NCBI GenBank assembly: GCA_000277445.1
Contig: AJWJ01000020.1
Location: forward strand, 30,328-94,327
Source of the DNA: Polysphondylium violaceum
Taxonomy: Eukaryota > Evosea > Eumycetozoa > Dictyosteliales > Dictyosteliaceae
Length of the DNA stretch: 64,000 nt
Reading direction: 5' to 3'
Below the pieces are notes generated by a model, which saw only the letters and a program-made list of their open reading frames with translations, was not told where the DNA came from and searched no databases. Position 1 is the stretch's first letter. The number at the start of each line of letters is the position of its first letter. This document shows positions 47,677-59,695 of this stretch, piece by piece. Position numbers and translations under genes: made by a program.

Positions 47677-49643
47677 TTATTTTTTATTTCTTAGATTTCT
47701 TTCAAGGATTTCTAAACTGGCAAGTGATTTGGAGACATCGAGTTTTTGAGCTGTTGTGTGTTTTTGGCTTTTTTGTCGGTTTTCAAACTTTGCACTTTGG
47801 ATACGATGGATATTGTATCGTTTCACTGTCTTGTTCCACTCATCGGCACTGATGTTGGAGTTCATTTTGGTGGCCTGGCTGAGTGTGTCGTCCATTTTAA
47901 TTTCCTTTTTACCAACTTTGGTAACGACTGCGAGGTAGGGTTTGGGAGCGACGTTGTCTTGTCTCTTTTTTCTTTTATTGTTGGTGCCCTTTTCCAGATC
48001 TTTACGTTTGGAGAGTGTTTCCATACGCTCTTGAGAAGGTGTCCATTTGCTGTGAATAATACGGCCCACGGCTTCTTTGTGAATGCCATAGTGTTTTGAG
48101 AGTGCATTGATAGAGTTGATCTCGGGATTCTCTTTAAAGAGGGCACGGAGTTCGTTCATTTGCTCTCTACTTAGTTTTCTATAGGGATCCCATTTCTGTT
48201 TACCAAATTTGATCTTCATGTCGATTTTGTGCATAATGACGTGAGCTTTCTTTTCTCCATATTGTTTTAATATACTATTGAATACCTTTTCTCTCATCTC
48301 TGGTGTTAGTTTCTTTTCCCCTTCTTGTTCTTGTTCCAATTGCTCCAATTCTTGATCCAAATCATATTCATCTTGGTCAACATCATCATCGTGGTCATAA
48401 TCAATTTCATTCATACTCTTGGTTGAGGTTTGTTTCTTTTTATCTATTTTTGATTCAACTATATCTACATCATCATCAAATACGTAGTCTTCCATTCCAA
48501 CCATTCTGTTTTCATCCAATTCATAATCTCTTAGTCTTTGCTTGAGAAACTCTGGATCATAGTCTTGTTTTTGTTTTTTGTTCTTGATCTGTTGTTGAGG
48601 GTCCTCGTAATCATTATTTTCAACTTCTTCAAAAAGTTGATTCTCTTCAATCTCATATTCTTGATCATCATCTTGTTCATATTCATCTTGTTCTTGTTCT
48701 TCTTGGTCATCTTTATCATTGAAATTATCAATATCATTATCATACTCTTGTTGATCAATATCTTGATCCTCTTCAAAATGTTCAATGTCTTCAAGTTTAT
48801 CAAATTCATTTAAATCAAATCCATCTTGGTCTACCTCTTCACCACTAACCAATTCATCTATATCATTATCAAAATCTTCATCTTCAAAATATTGTTCATA
48901 GTATTCTTCTTCGGCGTCATCATCAAAATCCATGAGGTTGTTATCTACCTCTTCTTGTGTATCCATTGAGAATAGTTCTGAATCATCTTCTTGTGGTTGA
49001 ATTTCATCTTCCTATTAAATATATCTTTTGTCAATACTCTATATCCCCGCTACACCTGCTAGTTAAGTATACTTACATCTGGGAAAATGAATTCATTGGC
49101 TTCTCTATTTTTGATACTCTTTAATTTCATTTGTAAAGTTTCTTTTTTAGTTGGTTGTTTATCCAGTTGTTTTGGTGATTGCTGTTTATCTTGTTTTGGT
49201 GATTGTTGTTCTTGTTGTTGTTGTTGTTTAACGACCTGTTTTTGTTGTGGTTTCTTTAAATCATTGGTGTGTATTCTTTCAATTCTTTGTTCTTTTTCAT
49301 CATTGACAACTTTGGCCTTAGATGTTGTTGTTTGTTGTGATCTTGGTTTTAAGCCCATCATCATTTGTCTAATTTGATCAGTGTTGGATGACTGTCCAAT
49401 GGGCACTGAAATAATGGTGCCTATCTGTTGATTAACAAGATCAGTTCCTGTCTTTCCTTGACGTGATTTTTTCACATTTCTATTATTACTATTATTGGAT
49501 GAGGGCCTTTTACTATAACCACCACCACTACTATTACTGCTCGTTGCAAAACATCTATTTATACAAAGTTGTTGGTGCTTTTGATCACCAACAATTGAAA
49601 TCAATCGTTTAGAAATATGAAGATCTTTAATATGTCTCAACAT
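47677..49643 (-). CDS. ngrn: Neugrin/Rrg9-domain mitochondrial protein
   Basis: Exons 49643-49077 and 49011-47677 join in phase 0 to 633 aa. The N-terminus (MLRHIKDLHISKRLIS..RCFATSS) is basic, Ser/Arg-rich and acid-free, a likely mitochondrial presequence. Gln/Lys-rich sequence follows, then long Asp/Glu tracts (about residues 190-400). Residues about 461-517 match neugrin/Rrg9: KWDPYRKLSREQMNELRALF, ALSKHYGIHKEAVGRII, HSKWTPSQER. Neugrin acts in mitochondrial 16S rRNA stability and translation; Rrg9 is needed for mitochondrial genome maintenance in yeast. The acidic insertion is much longer than in animal or fungal relatives. Confidence 0.88.
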
Positions 49644-50707
49644 TCCATCAACTTAGCATAATATTTGGGCCTTGATTTTTTCAGAGAAGACCCTTTTCGT
49701 TTTTTTTTTTTAAAAATTTTTTCGTTTTTGTAAATTTATTTTTATTTAATTAAATTGGGTGCATTGTGCGGAGAGGAGTTGATTCATCATATGTAAGAAT
49801 AAGAATTGATTGATCAATCATAGACACCACGGTCGTGTGTATTGCTGTAGAATCATGAGTGAGATTTATGATGGCTCAGATGGCCCAGATCTGTCATAGA
49901 CTCTGATTTGGTGTCATAGTACTAGTACTGGGTCTATATGAGTTTTTTGAGTGTGAAAATATGTGGGGGTGGGATGTGAGTGGGGTGTGGTGTGGTGTGG
50001 GGTGAAAATCTCCATGAATGTATCAAATTGTCATCTCTATGATTGTTTCTATCATCCTAATGCCAATCTAATCACATGCGCGCCAAAATTGGGTTGGCAA
50101 AAAAAAAAAAAAAAAAAAAAAAACGAATTTCAGAAAAGGTTTTTTTTCACCCCCCCTCCCTTTTTGTCAGCTACACCAACCTACAAAAGGTTTAAATTAT
50201 TTATTTATTTTGTACAATATCATCAAAAGTGGAGTGTGTTGTTTTTGGACAACAACAACAACAAAAAGAAGAAATAGTGGCATAGCACAAAACACTAGTG
50301 TTTAGTTTTACTCCTGCTCTATAATAGAATAACAACACAAACACAATAGTTTAATCAAGCATCTCTTGTGTATGTGCGCGTGCGTGTTGTATAGTTTTCA
50401 TTTAGTTTTTTAATTTAGTGTGTGTGGGTGCGTGTTGTATATTTTAAATCTTAAATCTCCAAATCTTACAATAAATCTAAAATTATAAATCTAATCAATA
50501 TCTGAAATTAATTAAACATCAACATCAACATCATCACCCATATCATCAATATCAGTAATAACAACATATAATCATCATCATAATAGTAACACATTTGTAT
50601 TTAAATAGTGTATAGTATAGTATTGTATAGTATCATATCACAATAGAATAGTATAGTCATAATAGTAACCATCAACATCATAGTAAATAGTCGTCAATAA
50701 TAGCAAT
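49644..50707. promoter_or_regulatory. Divergent promoter region (neugrin / Roco)
   Basis: About 1 kb between divergent starts. It contains an A tract (50100-50123), a CCCCCCCTCCC patch near 50150-50160, GTGTGGTGTGG repeats at about 49985-50003, and CATCATCA-rich leader DNA before the Roco start. No gene seen. Confidence 0.55.
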
Positions 50708-53700
50708 ATGTCATCAATATCAAACTTTTTCGATAAAAAGAAAAAGCCACAAGATTCATCATCCAACTCAGAGGTGGTGAATAACGATGTAAATAATAGT
50801 AGTAATCCTATTCCTAATAATAGTAATAGTAATAGTAACAGTAACAGTAATAGTAGTAATACAGCAAATAATGATAAAGAGGAGAAGAAGAAGAGCTCTA
50901 CTTTGAAACTCCTTAAGCCAAAGAACTTGTTTAAGAAAAAGAATAATAACACTGATGTAGCAGCTAATGGTAGTAGTAATAATAGTAGTACTGATGCAGA
51001 GGTACCTGCAGCTACAACAACCGTTACAGCAACAGCAACAACAACTACAACTCATAATAATTATAGCAATCCAATCACGCAGTCGCCATCGATATCTTCG
51101 TTGAGATCCATTAGTAATAATAGTATAGATGCAGCTGCTTCAAAGAGATCGGAATCATTTTGTTATATTCCCGAGGAGACAGAGTCATCGGATAGCAGTG
51201 TCAGCGGGTACAGCAATTATAGTGGATACAGTAATTACAGCAATTATAGTAATGTCAGTAGTCAGAGCAATCAGAATAAACAGCAACAACAACAACAACA
51301 ACAGAAGCCTAAATCTAAATTCAAGTCATTTTACAATACACTCAAATTCAAGTCACTCAGGAGTGAAAAGGTCAGCCACAGTCAGCCGCCTTTGAAGTCT
51401 TCTTTGTCGAGGTCAAATTTCGAATTCATTGTGCCCTCATCCCCACTACCTATATTTGATCAACAGAGTCCTTTATTCAACCAAATCAATAACGAGAGCA
51501 GTGGCAGTAGTAGTAGTAGTAAGAATACATCGTATTTGGGTAGCAGCAGTAACAGTATATTTAATAACAACAGCACAGGTAACAACAGTAGTAATAGTAA
51601 TAGTAATAATAGTAATAGCAACGGTAATGCAAATAATGCATCAGAGTCATTATCTTTATCATCATCAACATCGTCATCGCCGACAATGTCATCCTCTTCT
51701 TCGTATTTTGGTGTACCGTTGGCAATGTTGATTAAGCGTCAAGATAATGGTTTGTCGGTGCCGATATTGGTAGAGAAGGCAATATCATTTTTAGAAGGTC
51801 ATCGTATGTATTAATAAAAGAGATATCTGTTGGCTCTGGTCAATGTCATGTGATATTAATCTAATCATAATCATAATCACAATCACATAGTTAATAATGC
51901 AGAGTTGTTCCACAAAAGAGGTAGTAATGAAAAGATACATCTGATGAGAAATCAGTTTGAAAAGAATGGTGATTTTAATTTCTATTATCCCGAGGTACAG
52001 GATCCCTATGACGTAGCATCATTGTTGTATGAATATATAGCTTCACTTCCAGATCAATTAATTAATTCTGAATTGTATACAACCATTGGTAATCATATAT
52101 CTGCGTGTAAGTATTGGTTATAGTATGAGTCGTAGTGTGATAATGATGCTAATATTGTTATTATTTAGTAAATTCAAAGTATGGAGGATATTGGGATATT
52201 CAATTCCTCGTGCAAAGATTATCGGTAGAGTCGAGAGAATTGTTGCAAAGATTATTATTCTTTTTAAATAGACATGTTAAAGCTTGTACAGTAGAGAGCA
52301 GCAGCAGCAGTAGTAGTAGTAATGGTAATGGACAGAGTAATGATTTTACAGATAAACTATCGGCATTGTTTACACCATTGTTTATTAATCATAAATCACA
52401 TCTTTTATATCAACCTGCAACATCGAGTATGATTGAAAGATGTTTGGATTTGTTTGTCGAGATTGAAGATAGACCGTTCACCTTTGCCGGTGAATACATC
52501 ATGTTGCAGATAAAGAATGTCATCATTCCACCAAGTAATTTTAAAATCAATCCCAATTTAAACAACAGCAGCAGTAGTGTCAATAGTAGTAGCAGTAGTG
52601 GCAATAGCGGCGGTAGCAGTAATGGCACGAATCCCAATGGTGGAAGTAGTAGCAGTAGTGGTGGCAGTAATAGCACCAATCCCAATGTAGATATAACGTT
52701 GTGGGAGAATGGTACATTGTATATAACAAACTATCGATTGATATGGAGAAAGGATGACAGCAGTATTGATCAAAACAACTTTTTACTCGCTGAGGATTCT
52801 CAGCTGTCCAAGTTAAACTCTGACTTTGAGATTAAGCCATACCAGTTTGAAATCATTTTATCGTCGTTGATCAAGTGGGAGATCTTTGGCAAATCAAAGC
52901 CGGCTTCGTCGGGCAAGTCAAAGGGCTACAATAGTAGTAGCTTGAATGGACTGGGAGGCTATCAAATGTATTTGTGCTATTGCAAGAATATCAGATTCCA
53001 GTACTTTGGCTTCCAAGACGACTATGCCATGGACAAGTTGAATGTCATCCTCGCCTACTATATCAGTCCCATCATGGACTTTGGCAGATTCTTTTCCAGC
53101 GTCAATCACGAGATTAGTAGTAATAATGGTAGCGGCTGGGACACCTATTTGCCCTATAATGACAGTGTGCGGTTAGAGATGGACAGGGACTTTAAGCAGA
53201 TAGAGTTGCAGTCAAGAGAGTTTCACAACGTGTATCCCAAGAAATTCCTTGTGCCTGCGTCCATGAGCGAAGAGATATTGGCCAACTATATAAAGAAACT
53301 GCAATCAAAGGTGCCCATTTTTACGTGGTCCAACGCCAACAAGGCCCAGCTGTATAGAGGCTGTGTCTATCAGGGTGGGCCCAATAACGTGCTTCAGTCA
53401 CCCATGTTGTCGAGTTCGGCCGCTGGCGGAATGTTGTCTTCGGGCTCTACCACGCCAAACAACAGCACCATCAGTCCCATCGGGACTCTGTATGAGGAGC
53501 CCCAGAGCCCGGCAAAGAAAAGACAGGATCGAAAAGAATCAACCGGAGCCTTTTCTCCTGCCACTACACTCAAGGGATCGTTGTCAAAGAGCAAGAGCAA
53601 GAGTAAGGCACTCGACAGCAGCTCGGGCATGAGCAAGGCCTCGTTTTATACCACCATTCTCTCAGACTCTACTGATTTAAAGCTCTTTCAAATGTTTATC

Positions 53701-56700
53701 AACAAGCGTGGAGAGCAAAATGCCAACACTGACACATCGCCCATCCTCATGTCGACAAACAACTCAAATTCCTCTCTATTGGGAAACACCCCGCCTGCCA
53801 CCAGCACCTCGCTCAACAGTTCAAGCTCATCGTCACTCAATAACAGCTCGAGTAGCAGACGCAGAGAGGCCGAGGGCACCATCGTGTTTACCAACAAGAT
53901 TGATATCAACTTGGCACCCATCTATGAAAAGTTCAAGTTGAGTAGTAACAACATTGTGTTTTTGGGCGTGCACAGTCGAGAAGAGGTCGAGAGCCACTGG
54001 TTTGATCTGTACAAGTCGATCAATTGCTTTGATGGCTCGGTGGATGCCTGGAAATCGGTCGAAGAGTCGGGATGGATTGAATCAATTCGGTTGTTGTTGG
54101 AGGGCTGTATTCGTGTGGCCAATATCCTCGAGGAGGGCTCATCCGTGTTGCTCAAGCCCCACTTTGAATCGACCCCCCATCACCTCGATTTAGCCAGCAT
54201 CACATCTATCACCATGATCCTCAGTGATCCATATTACCGTACATTGGATGGATTCCTCCAATTGATTGAAAAGGAGTGGATCCAGTATGGCTATCCTTTC
54301 CTCAACATCAACTATCACAAAGAAACCAGCGGTGCCAACCAAGGCGGTGCTCTCAATAGTTCGGGATCAACCAAGCGTTATGGATCCATATCCAAGGGCA
54401 CAAGTGTTGAGGAAAAGCTAAACAGCACTCTTCACGATATACCCGACACCATCTCTGTCGTTGGCTCATCATCCTCGAAAAAGAAACCCGCTCTCTTTGG
54501 CGATCTCTATGATTCTGTGTCTATCATCAATCGTTCCATCTCGCCGGTATTTATCCATTTTATGGATGCCGTGTGGCAGATCCACAGACAATTTCCATTC
54601 CACTTTCAATTCAACGAGCATCTGTTGCTCTTTTTAATCAAAGAGTCTTTTTCTGGCAGATTTGGAAACTTTTTATTCTCTGAGGCCATGAGAGACGTCG
54701 AAAAGAAATTCTTGAAACGAACACCATCCATCTACTCTTATGTCCAAGAGAACCGTGCCCTCTTTACCAATCTCTTGTACAAACATTCCAGCAACACATC
54801 TGCAACTGGTGCCGGCAGCCAATCGCCCCTCTCGCCCCGTAATCAAAATATTTTCAAAAAAGAGGATTTCAACAAAATGATCAAGCCATCGTGCGAAAAC
54901 GACCAAATCCTCTTGTGGTCCTCTTTGTTTACCGAGTTTATCAACTCTCGAGAATCACAACAAATCTCTAAAAAACTCATTGGCAAGGTAAAGAGTGATT
55001 TGACAAATCTCAAACTCACATTCCTCCAAATTGATCGTTCACTTCTCAGTTACTTTAGTCAGTTGACCAGTCTAAATCTCTCGAGAAATCTGTTCAACAC
55101 CTTTCCCTCTGACATTATTTTGCTGAGCAATCTCACTCACTTGTCTTTGGCCGACAACCGTATCAAGTCGATTCCCAGTGCTCTGTTCAAGTTGATTGGA
55201 AGCAAACTCAGACTGATAGAGTTGGATTTGTCGGGCAATCTTTTGGAATCCCTCCAAAAGTCCATCTACACATTGTCTAGCTTAACAAAATTGGTGCTCA
55301 ACAATAACCAGTTGGTCGTGATACCCGAGTCTATCAGCAAGATGAAGCAGTTGAGAATTCTTTCTGTCGTCCATAATCGTCTCTCGTCGTTCCCTCAGGC
55401 CTTGTCGCTGATGGTTGGCTTGGAAGAGTTGTATGTCAGCAACAACCAAATTCGTGACTTGCCCTTGGGATTCTTTAAACTAAGGTCCATAAAGACACTG
55501 GATCTCAGAAACAACCAAATCGTCAAGTTTAAGCCCCACAAGCTCGACGACAAGGTGTTTTGCATGAACGAGATATCCATTCTCAAATTTGGACCCAATC
55601 CCTTGTCTAAGATGACCCAGTTGTTTTTTGAAATGAAGTCTCTTACTTTTCTCCAACTCACCAGCTGCTCATTGCTCAGCATACCCGTCAAGATGTTTGA
55701 GTTGGTCAATTTGCAAGTGCTCTATTTGAACCAAAACAAACTCTCAGAGGCACCACCAGAATTTGCCAACTTGACCAATCTCACTGCACTCGATTTGTCA
55801 GACAACCAATTCACCACGCTACCCACCAACGCCTTGGTTCCATCACTCCGTAAACTGTACCTCCAAAACAACACCATATTTTCCGTTCAATTTGTTGGCT
55901 TTGATCTCACCCGCTTGGAGGAGCTCAGACTCGATGGCAACCGTATCACCTATGTCTCGCCCTCGATTGGTAAGCTGATTAATCTCGTTTCGCTCAATTT
56001 AGAACGTAACCAAATCACCACTCTTCCACACACCCTCTCTGCGTTGGGTCGATTGAAGTCACTGTTGATCAACACTGCCCAAATGTCTGCACCCTATCCA
56101 ACACTTGAAAGCACCGATGCACTACTCAAGTACCTCACTCAACAAAGCATGCAATCCTATCACCAACCCCGTGGAAAATTGGTGATTATCTCAGACTCTA
56201 ATCTCACTTCAAAGAATGAGATCATTAGAAATTTAATTTCCAACAATTCAAAACCCAGTAAAAAGAGCACTGCCATTAGCGGTGGTAGTGGAAGTAATGT
56301 TAAATCCTCATCAAACAATGTTCAAGATATCAATCAAAAAAGAATTATTAAATGGGATATTGAATATGACACCAATTCATCTGTCAACAATGTCGGTTTA
56401 TCAACCATTGATGAAAATGGCGTCATCTTATCAAATCCATTATTACTATCAATTAAAAATGAAAACAATGGTATTACTCTAAATAATAATAATAGTCCAA
56501 GTAATAATAGTAATATGAATAATAGTAACAATAATAGCAACAATAATAACAATCAAATTAGCAATAATATTATGTCAACACCAAGTAAAGATAATAGAGA
56601 ATTACTCAGTTCAGCTGGATTCTCAACACCCCCTTCATTCAAAATTGATCCAACACAAAAGGAAAAAGAAAAAGAAAAAGAATTAAGTCTGGCAAAACAG

Positions 56701-59346
56701 GCCACAAAGAAGGGTACAATGACCATCTATTTACGTGATATTTCCAGTATTATTTGTCATTGTAGTCAACATTTATTCACAAAGAGATCCATTTTCCTCT
56801 TACTTTGGGTATTGTCTGAAGCTGAAGAACCAGTGAGACTATATCGTTGGTTAGAGTGTATCAAGGATCGTTGCAACTTTGCCACAGTGTTTGTCGTTGG
56901 TGTGTTTAACAATGACAATGTATCCAAAGATTACTTTTCCTACATTTCACCTAGAATTGAACAACGTTGTCAATCCCAATTCCCCGGATTTGCCTTTAGT
57001 TTCCAGAGCATTGGCATCAATAATGAAAACTTACCCAAGTTGAGAGAGGACATAAAATATGTGTTTGTCAATCAAAAGCTCTTTGGTTCCCGTGTTTCTA
57101 GTGCCCAGAAATTGTTTGAAAAGCACTTAAAGACTCTTTCAACACCGTACATTAGTAAACGAGAGATCAACACCATTGGTGATATGTGTGGCTTGGATAA
57201 AATTGCCACAAAGAATGTCTGTGAGCTTTTGTCCGAGTTGAGCATACTCTTGTGGCTGGATGACTATGAATGGGTTGTCTTGGATCCTCTTTGGCTCACC
57301 ACCGCCTTTAGCTCATTGTTGACTCTTAAGCAAAACAACATGACTCACAGCTCGAGTAATGGCTCAATTGGCATCTCTCCCTCACTCGAGAATGGCGGTA
57401 TTGGAAGTAGCAGTGGCAGTGATTCACCCCTCATCTTGCCACCTAAACGAGACATAATTGTCATGAATAGCTTGGAGAGCATTTGGAGCGACATTCCTGT
57501 CAAGCTCTATCCCTATCTCTTGACTCTTGCCAAAAAACACAATATTGCCTATGTGATTGACACACTCTATGACCCATCTACTTGGGGCTACACCTATGGT
57601 CTGTTGCACTCTAAAAACTCAAGCCCCACACTCAGAGGCCTCACACTCTCGCGTACGGGCTCTTCCTCAAGTCCCTCAAAATTCTCGCTCTCTCCGCTCA
57701 GAAGTGGAAGCAACAGCAGCAATATCTTTTCGCCCACAAAGCAATACCGATACGAAAATCTCAAAATCCTTGCAGACAAGGTCATCTTTCTCCCCAACGA
57801 GCTGCCAGACAGCCCACCCATACCCATTGAGAAAATGTTTCCCAGCGATGAACCTCGTTCCATCAGTAGAATCTTTCAATTTGAACAAAAGATTCCATCT
57901 AGTTTCTTTCCAAGACTTTTGAGTCAACTCTATGTGTTTTGCTCGATTCGCTACACATGGAAAGCTGGCGTTGTGTTGGAGAATTGTAATCTTTCTTTTC
58001 CCGTCAACCGTAGATTCCCCTCATCACCTAACATTAAACACCTTCGTCGTAGCAGTACCATCTCTGTCCTCAGCTCTGAGGATTTGGTGTGCATCCAGTT
58101 GTTCCCCTCTGACAATAGAATTGAAATCTCTTCCACAAAGATGTTTAGACACATTCTCCAAATCTTTGAATCCATTCTCGACTCTTACCGAGACATTGAG
58201 TACGAAACCTTTATTCCATGCGGTCTTTGCATAGAGTCTAAAACTCGTACCGAAAATCAGCATCTCTTTAAATTGGAACAAATCGAGTCGGCCGTCATCA
58301 AGGGCAAGTCCTATGTCAGCTGTAGTATCCATTCCTCGATTCCCATCAAATTAAACCAATTGGCACCCGATTTGACTATGAGTGATCTCAAACACAAACT
58401 CATAGACTTTGCTGAGGTGGCCTTGGAGCCCAATCCCATTGGCGAGGGTGGTACCGCCACCGTATACAAAGGGCTGTGGAGAGGAAACACTGTCGCTGTC
58501 AAGCTCTTGAAAACCAACGACATTGGATCGAGCTTCTCCAAGGTATTTACCGAGTTTAGAAGAGAAATCTTTTGCATGAGTTCTTTTATTCACTCTAATA
58601 TCTTGGATTTGAAAGGCTTTTGTTTGGAGCCGCTCTGCATTATCACTGAGTTTCAGAGTGGCGGTAATCTGTATGACTATATCCACAATGTCAACAATCC
58701 ACTCGACTGGAAGCTCCGTCTCAAGATTGCCAAAGAGATTGCAAGCTCGATGCAAACTCTCCACGATACCAAGCCCTCGGTCGTTCACAGAGATCTCAAA
58801 AGTCCCAACATCCTTCTCTCGTCCAACGATCCCGACACAATGACCTGTCAACTCTGTGACTTTTCTTTGAGTGGTTTCTCTACCTCTGTCGCCAACCGTG
58901 CCGTCGAAAATCCAGTTTGGCTTGCACCCGAAGTCATTGCCAATGAGTTTTGCTCGGATAAAAGCGATGTCTATGCCTTTGGCGTCATATTGTTTGAATT
59001 ACTGTCTCGTGTCAAATTCTTTCAAGGCATCACCTTTATGTCTACCGTGGAGCAACTCATTTGCGAAGGTGTTAGACCCCCTCTTCCCGCACACGACCTA
59101 CCTCAATATGATCTACTTTTGAATGCATGCTGGGCCCAAGAGTCTTCCTCAAGACCCAGTTTTACCGAGATCCTTAGACGTTTGGATGAGATTGAATTGA
59201 TTTTGGACAATAATCCAATTATTAGTGAAAATCAAGTTGTCACTCCAAGATCTTTGACCACTACCACAACCACCACAACTACTGCTTTATTTGACAATCA
59301 ATTACATGATGACACCAGTAGTAGTAGTAGCGAAGACTCTAGTTGA
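50708..59346 (+). CDS. Roco-family kinase, roco9-like: RhoGAP-myotubularin-LRR-Roc-COR-kinase
   Basis: Exons 50708-51803, 51891-52106 and 52169-59346 give 2,829 aa. Ser/Asn-rich N-terminus; RhoGAP at about residues 345-545; GRAM/PH-like region at about 611-748; myotubularin phosphatase fold at about 758-1148 (GWDTYLPYNDSVRLEM; DPYYRTLDGFLQLIEKEW); about 15 LRRs at 1381-1748; Roc at 1768-2074; COR at 2081-2501; TKL kinase at 2518-2778. No WD40 repeats follow, so roco9 fits better than pats1. The kinase keeps GEGGTATVYKG, VAVK, HRDLKSPN and APE, with DFS for DFG. By contrast, the RhoGAP arginine finger is His (ELFHKRGS), the myotubularin Cys-x5-Arg loop is absent, and the Roc P-loop (GKLVIISDSNLTSKNE) lacks its GK[ST]. 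It probably acts as a kinase with scaffold modules in cytoskeletal signalling. Confidence 0.9.
56480..56580 (+). repeat. Asn/Ser tract in Roco gene
   Basis: AAT/AGT codon runs encode an Asn/Ser spacer inside the degenerate Roc region, where the GTPase loops should lie. Confidence 0.75.
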
Positions 59347-59695
59347 TAAATAAAAACCATTGTTGTATCTACGGTACTCCTTTTATAGTCAAAAATCTCG
59401 ATTCCCCAATAAACTTTAAAATAATGCCCCATTATATTATGAATTAAAAAAGGAAGAGAGTGAAGATCAGGATGAAAAACACCAAATAAATCTTCTTTTT
59501 TCGAAAAAAACATGAGTGATTAAAGTAATAAAGTTATTTAATCATTCATAACATTCAAGGATTAAAAGTTTTTCCATTTGTTTTATTTTGACAAAACTAT
59601 TCACTTGAATATAATTTAAAAGACAATAATTTTACAATATTTTCCTTATTTTTCAATTTTAATTTTATTTCAGATAATTGTAAAGTCATAAAGTT
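59347..59695. other. Convergent intergenic region
   Basis: A 349-nt AT-rich gap between the 3' ends of the Roco gene (plus) and the FNIP gene (minus). It holds both 3' UTRs and no gene. Confidence 0.65.

Noticed and set aside
50708-59346. Assignment as pats1
   Set aside because: Pats1 is known for C-terminal WD40 repeats, which are absent here, and this protein has an N-terminal RhoGAP, which fits roco9 better. The choice rests on remembered architecture, not alignment.
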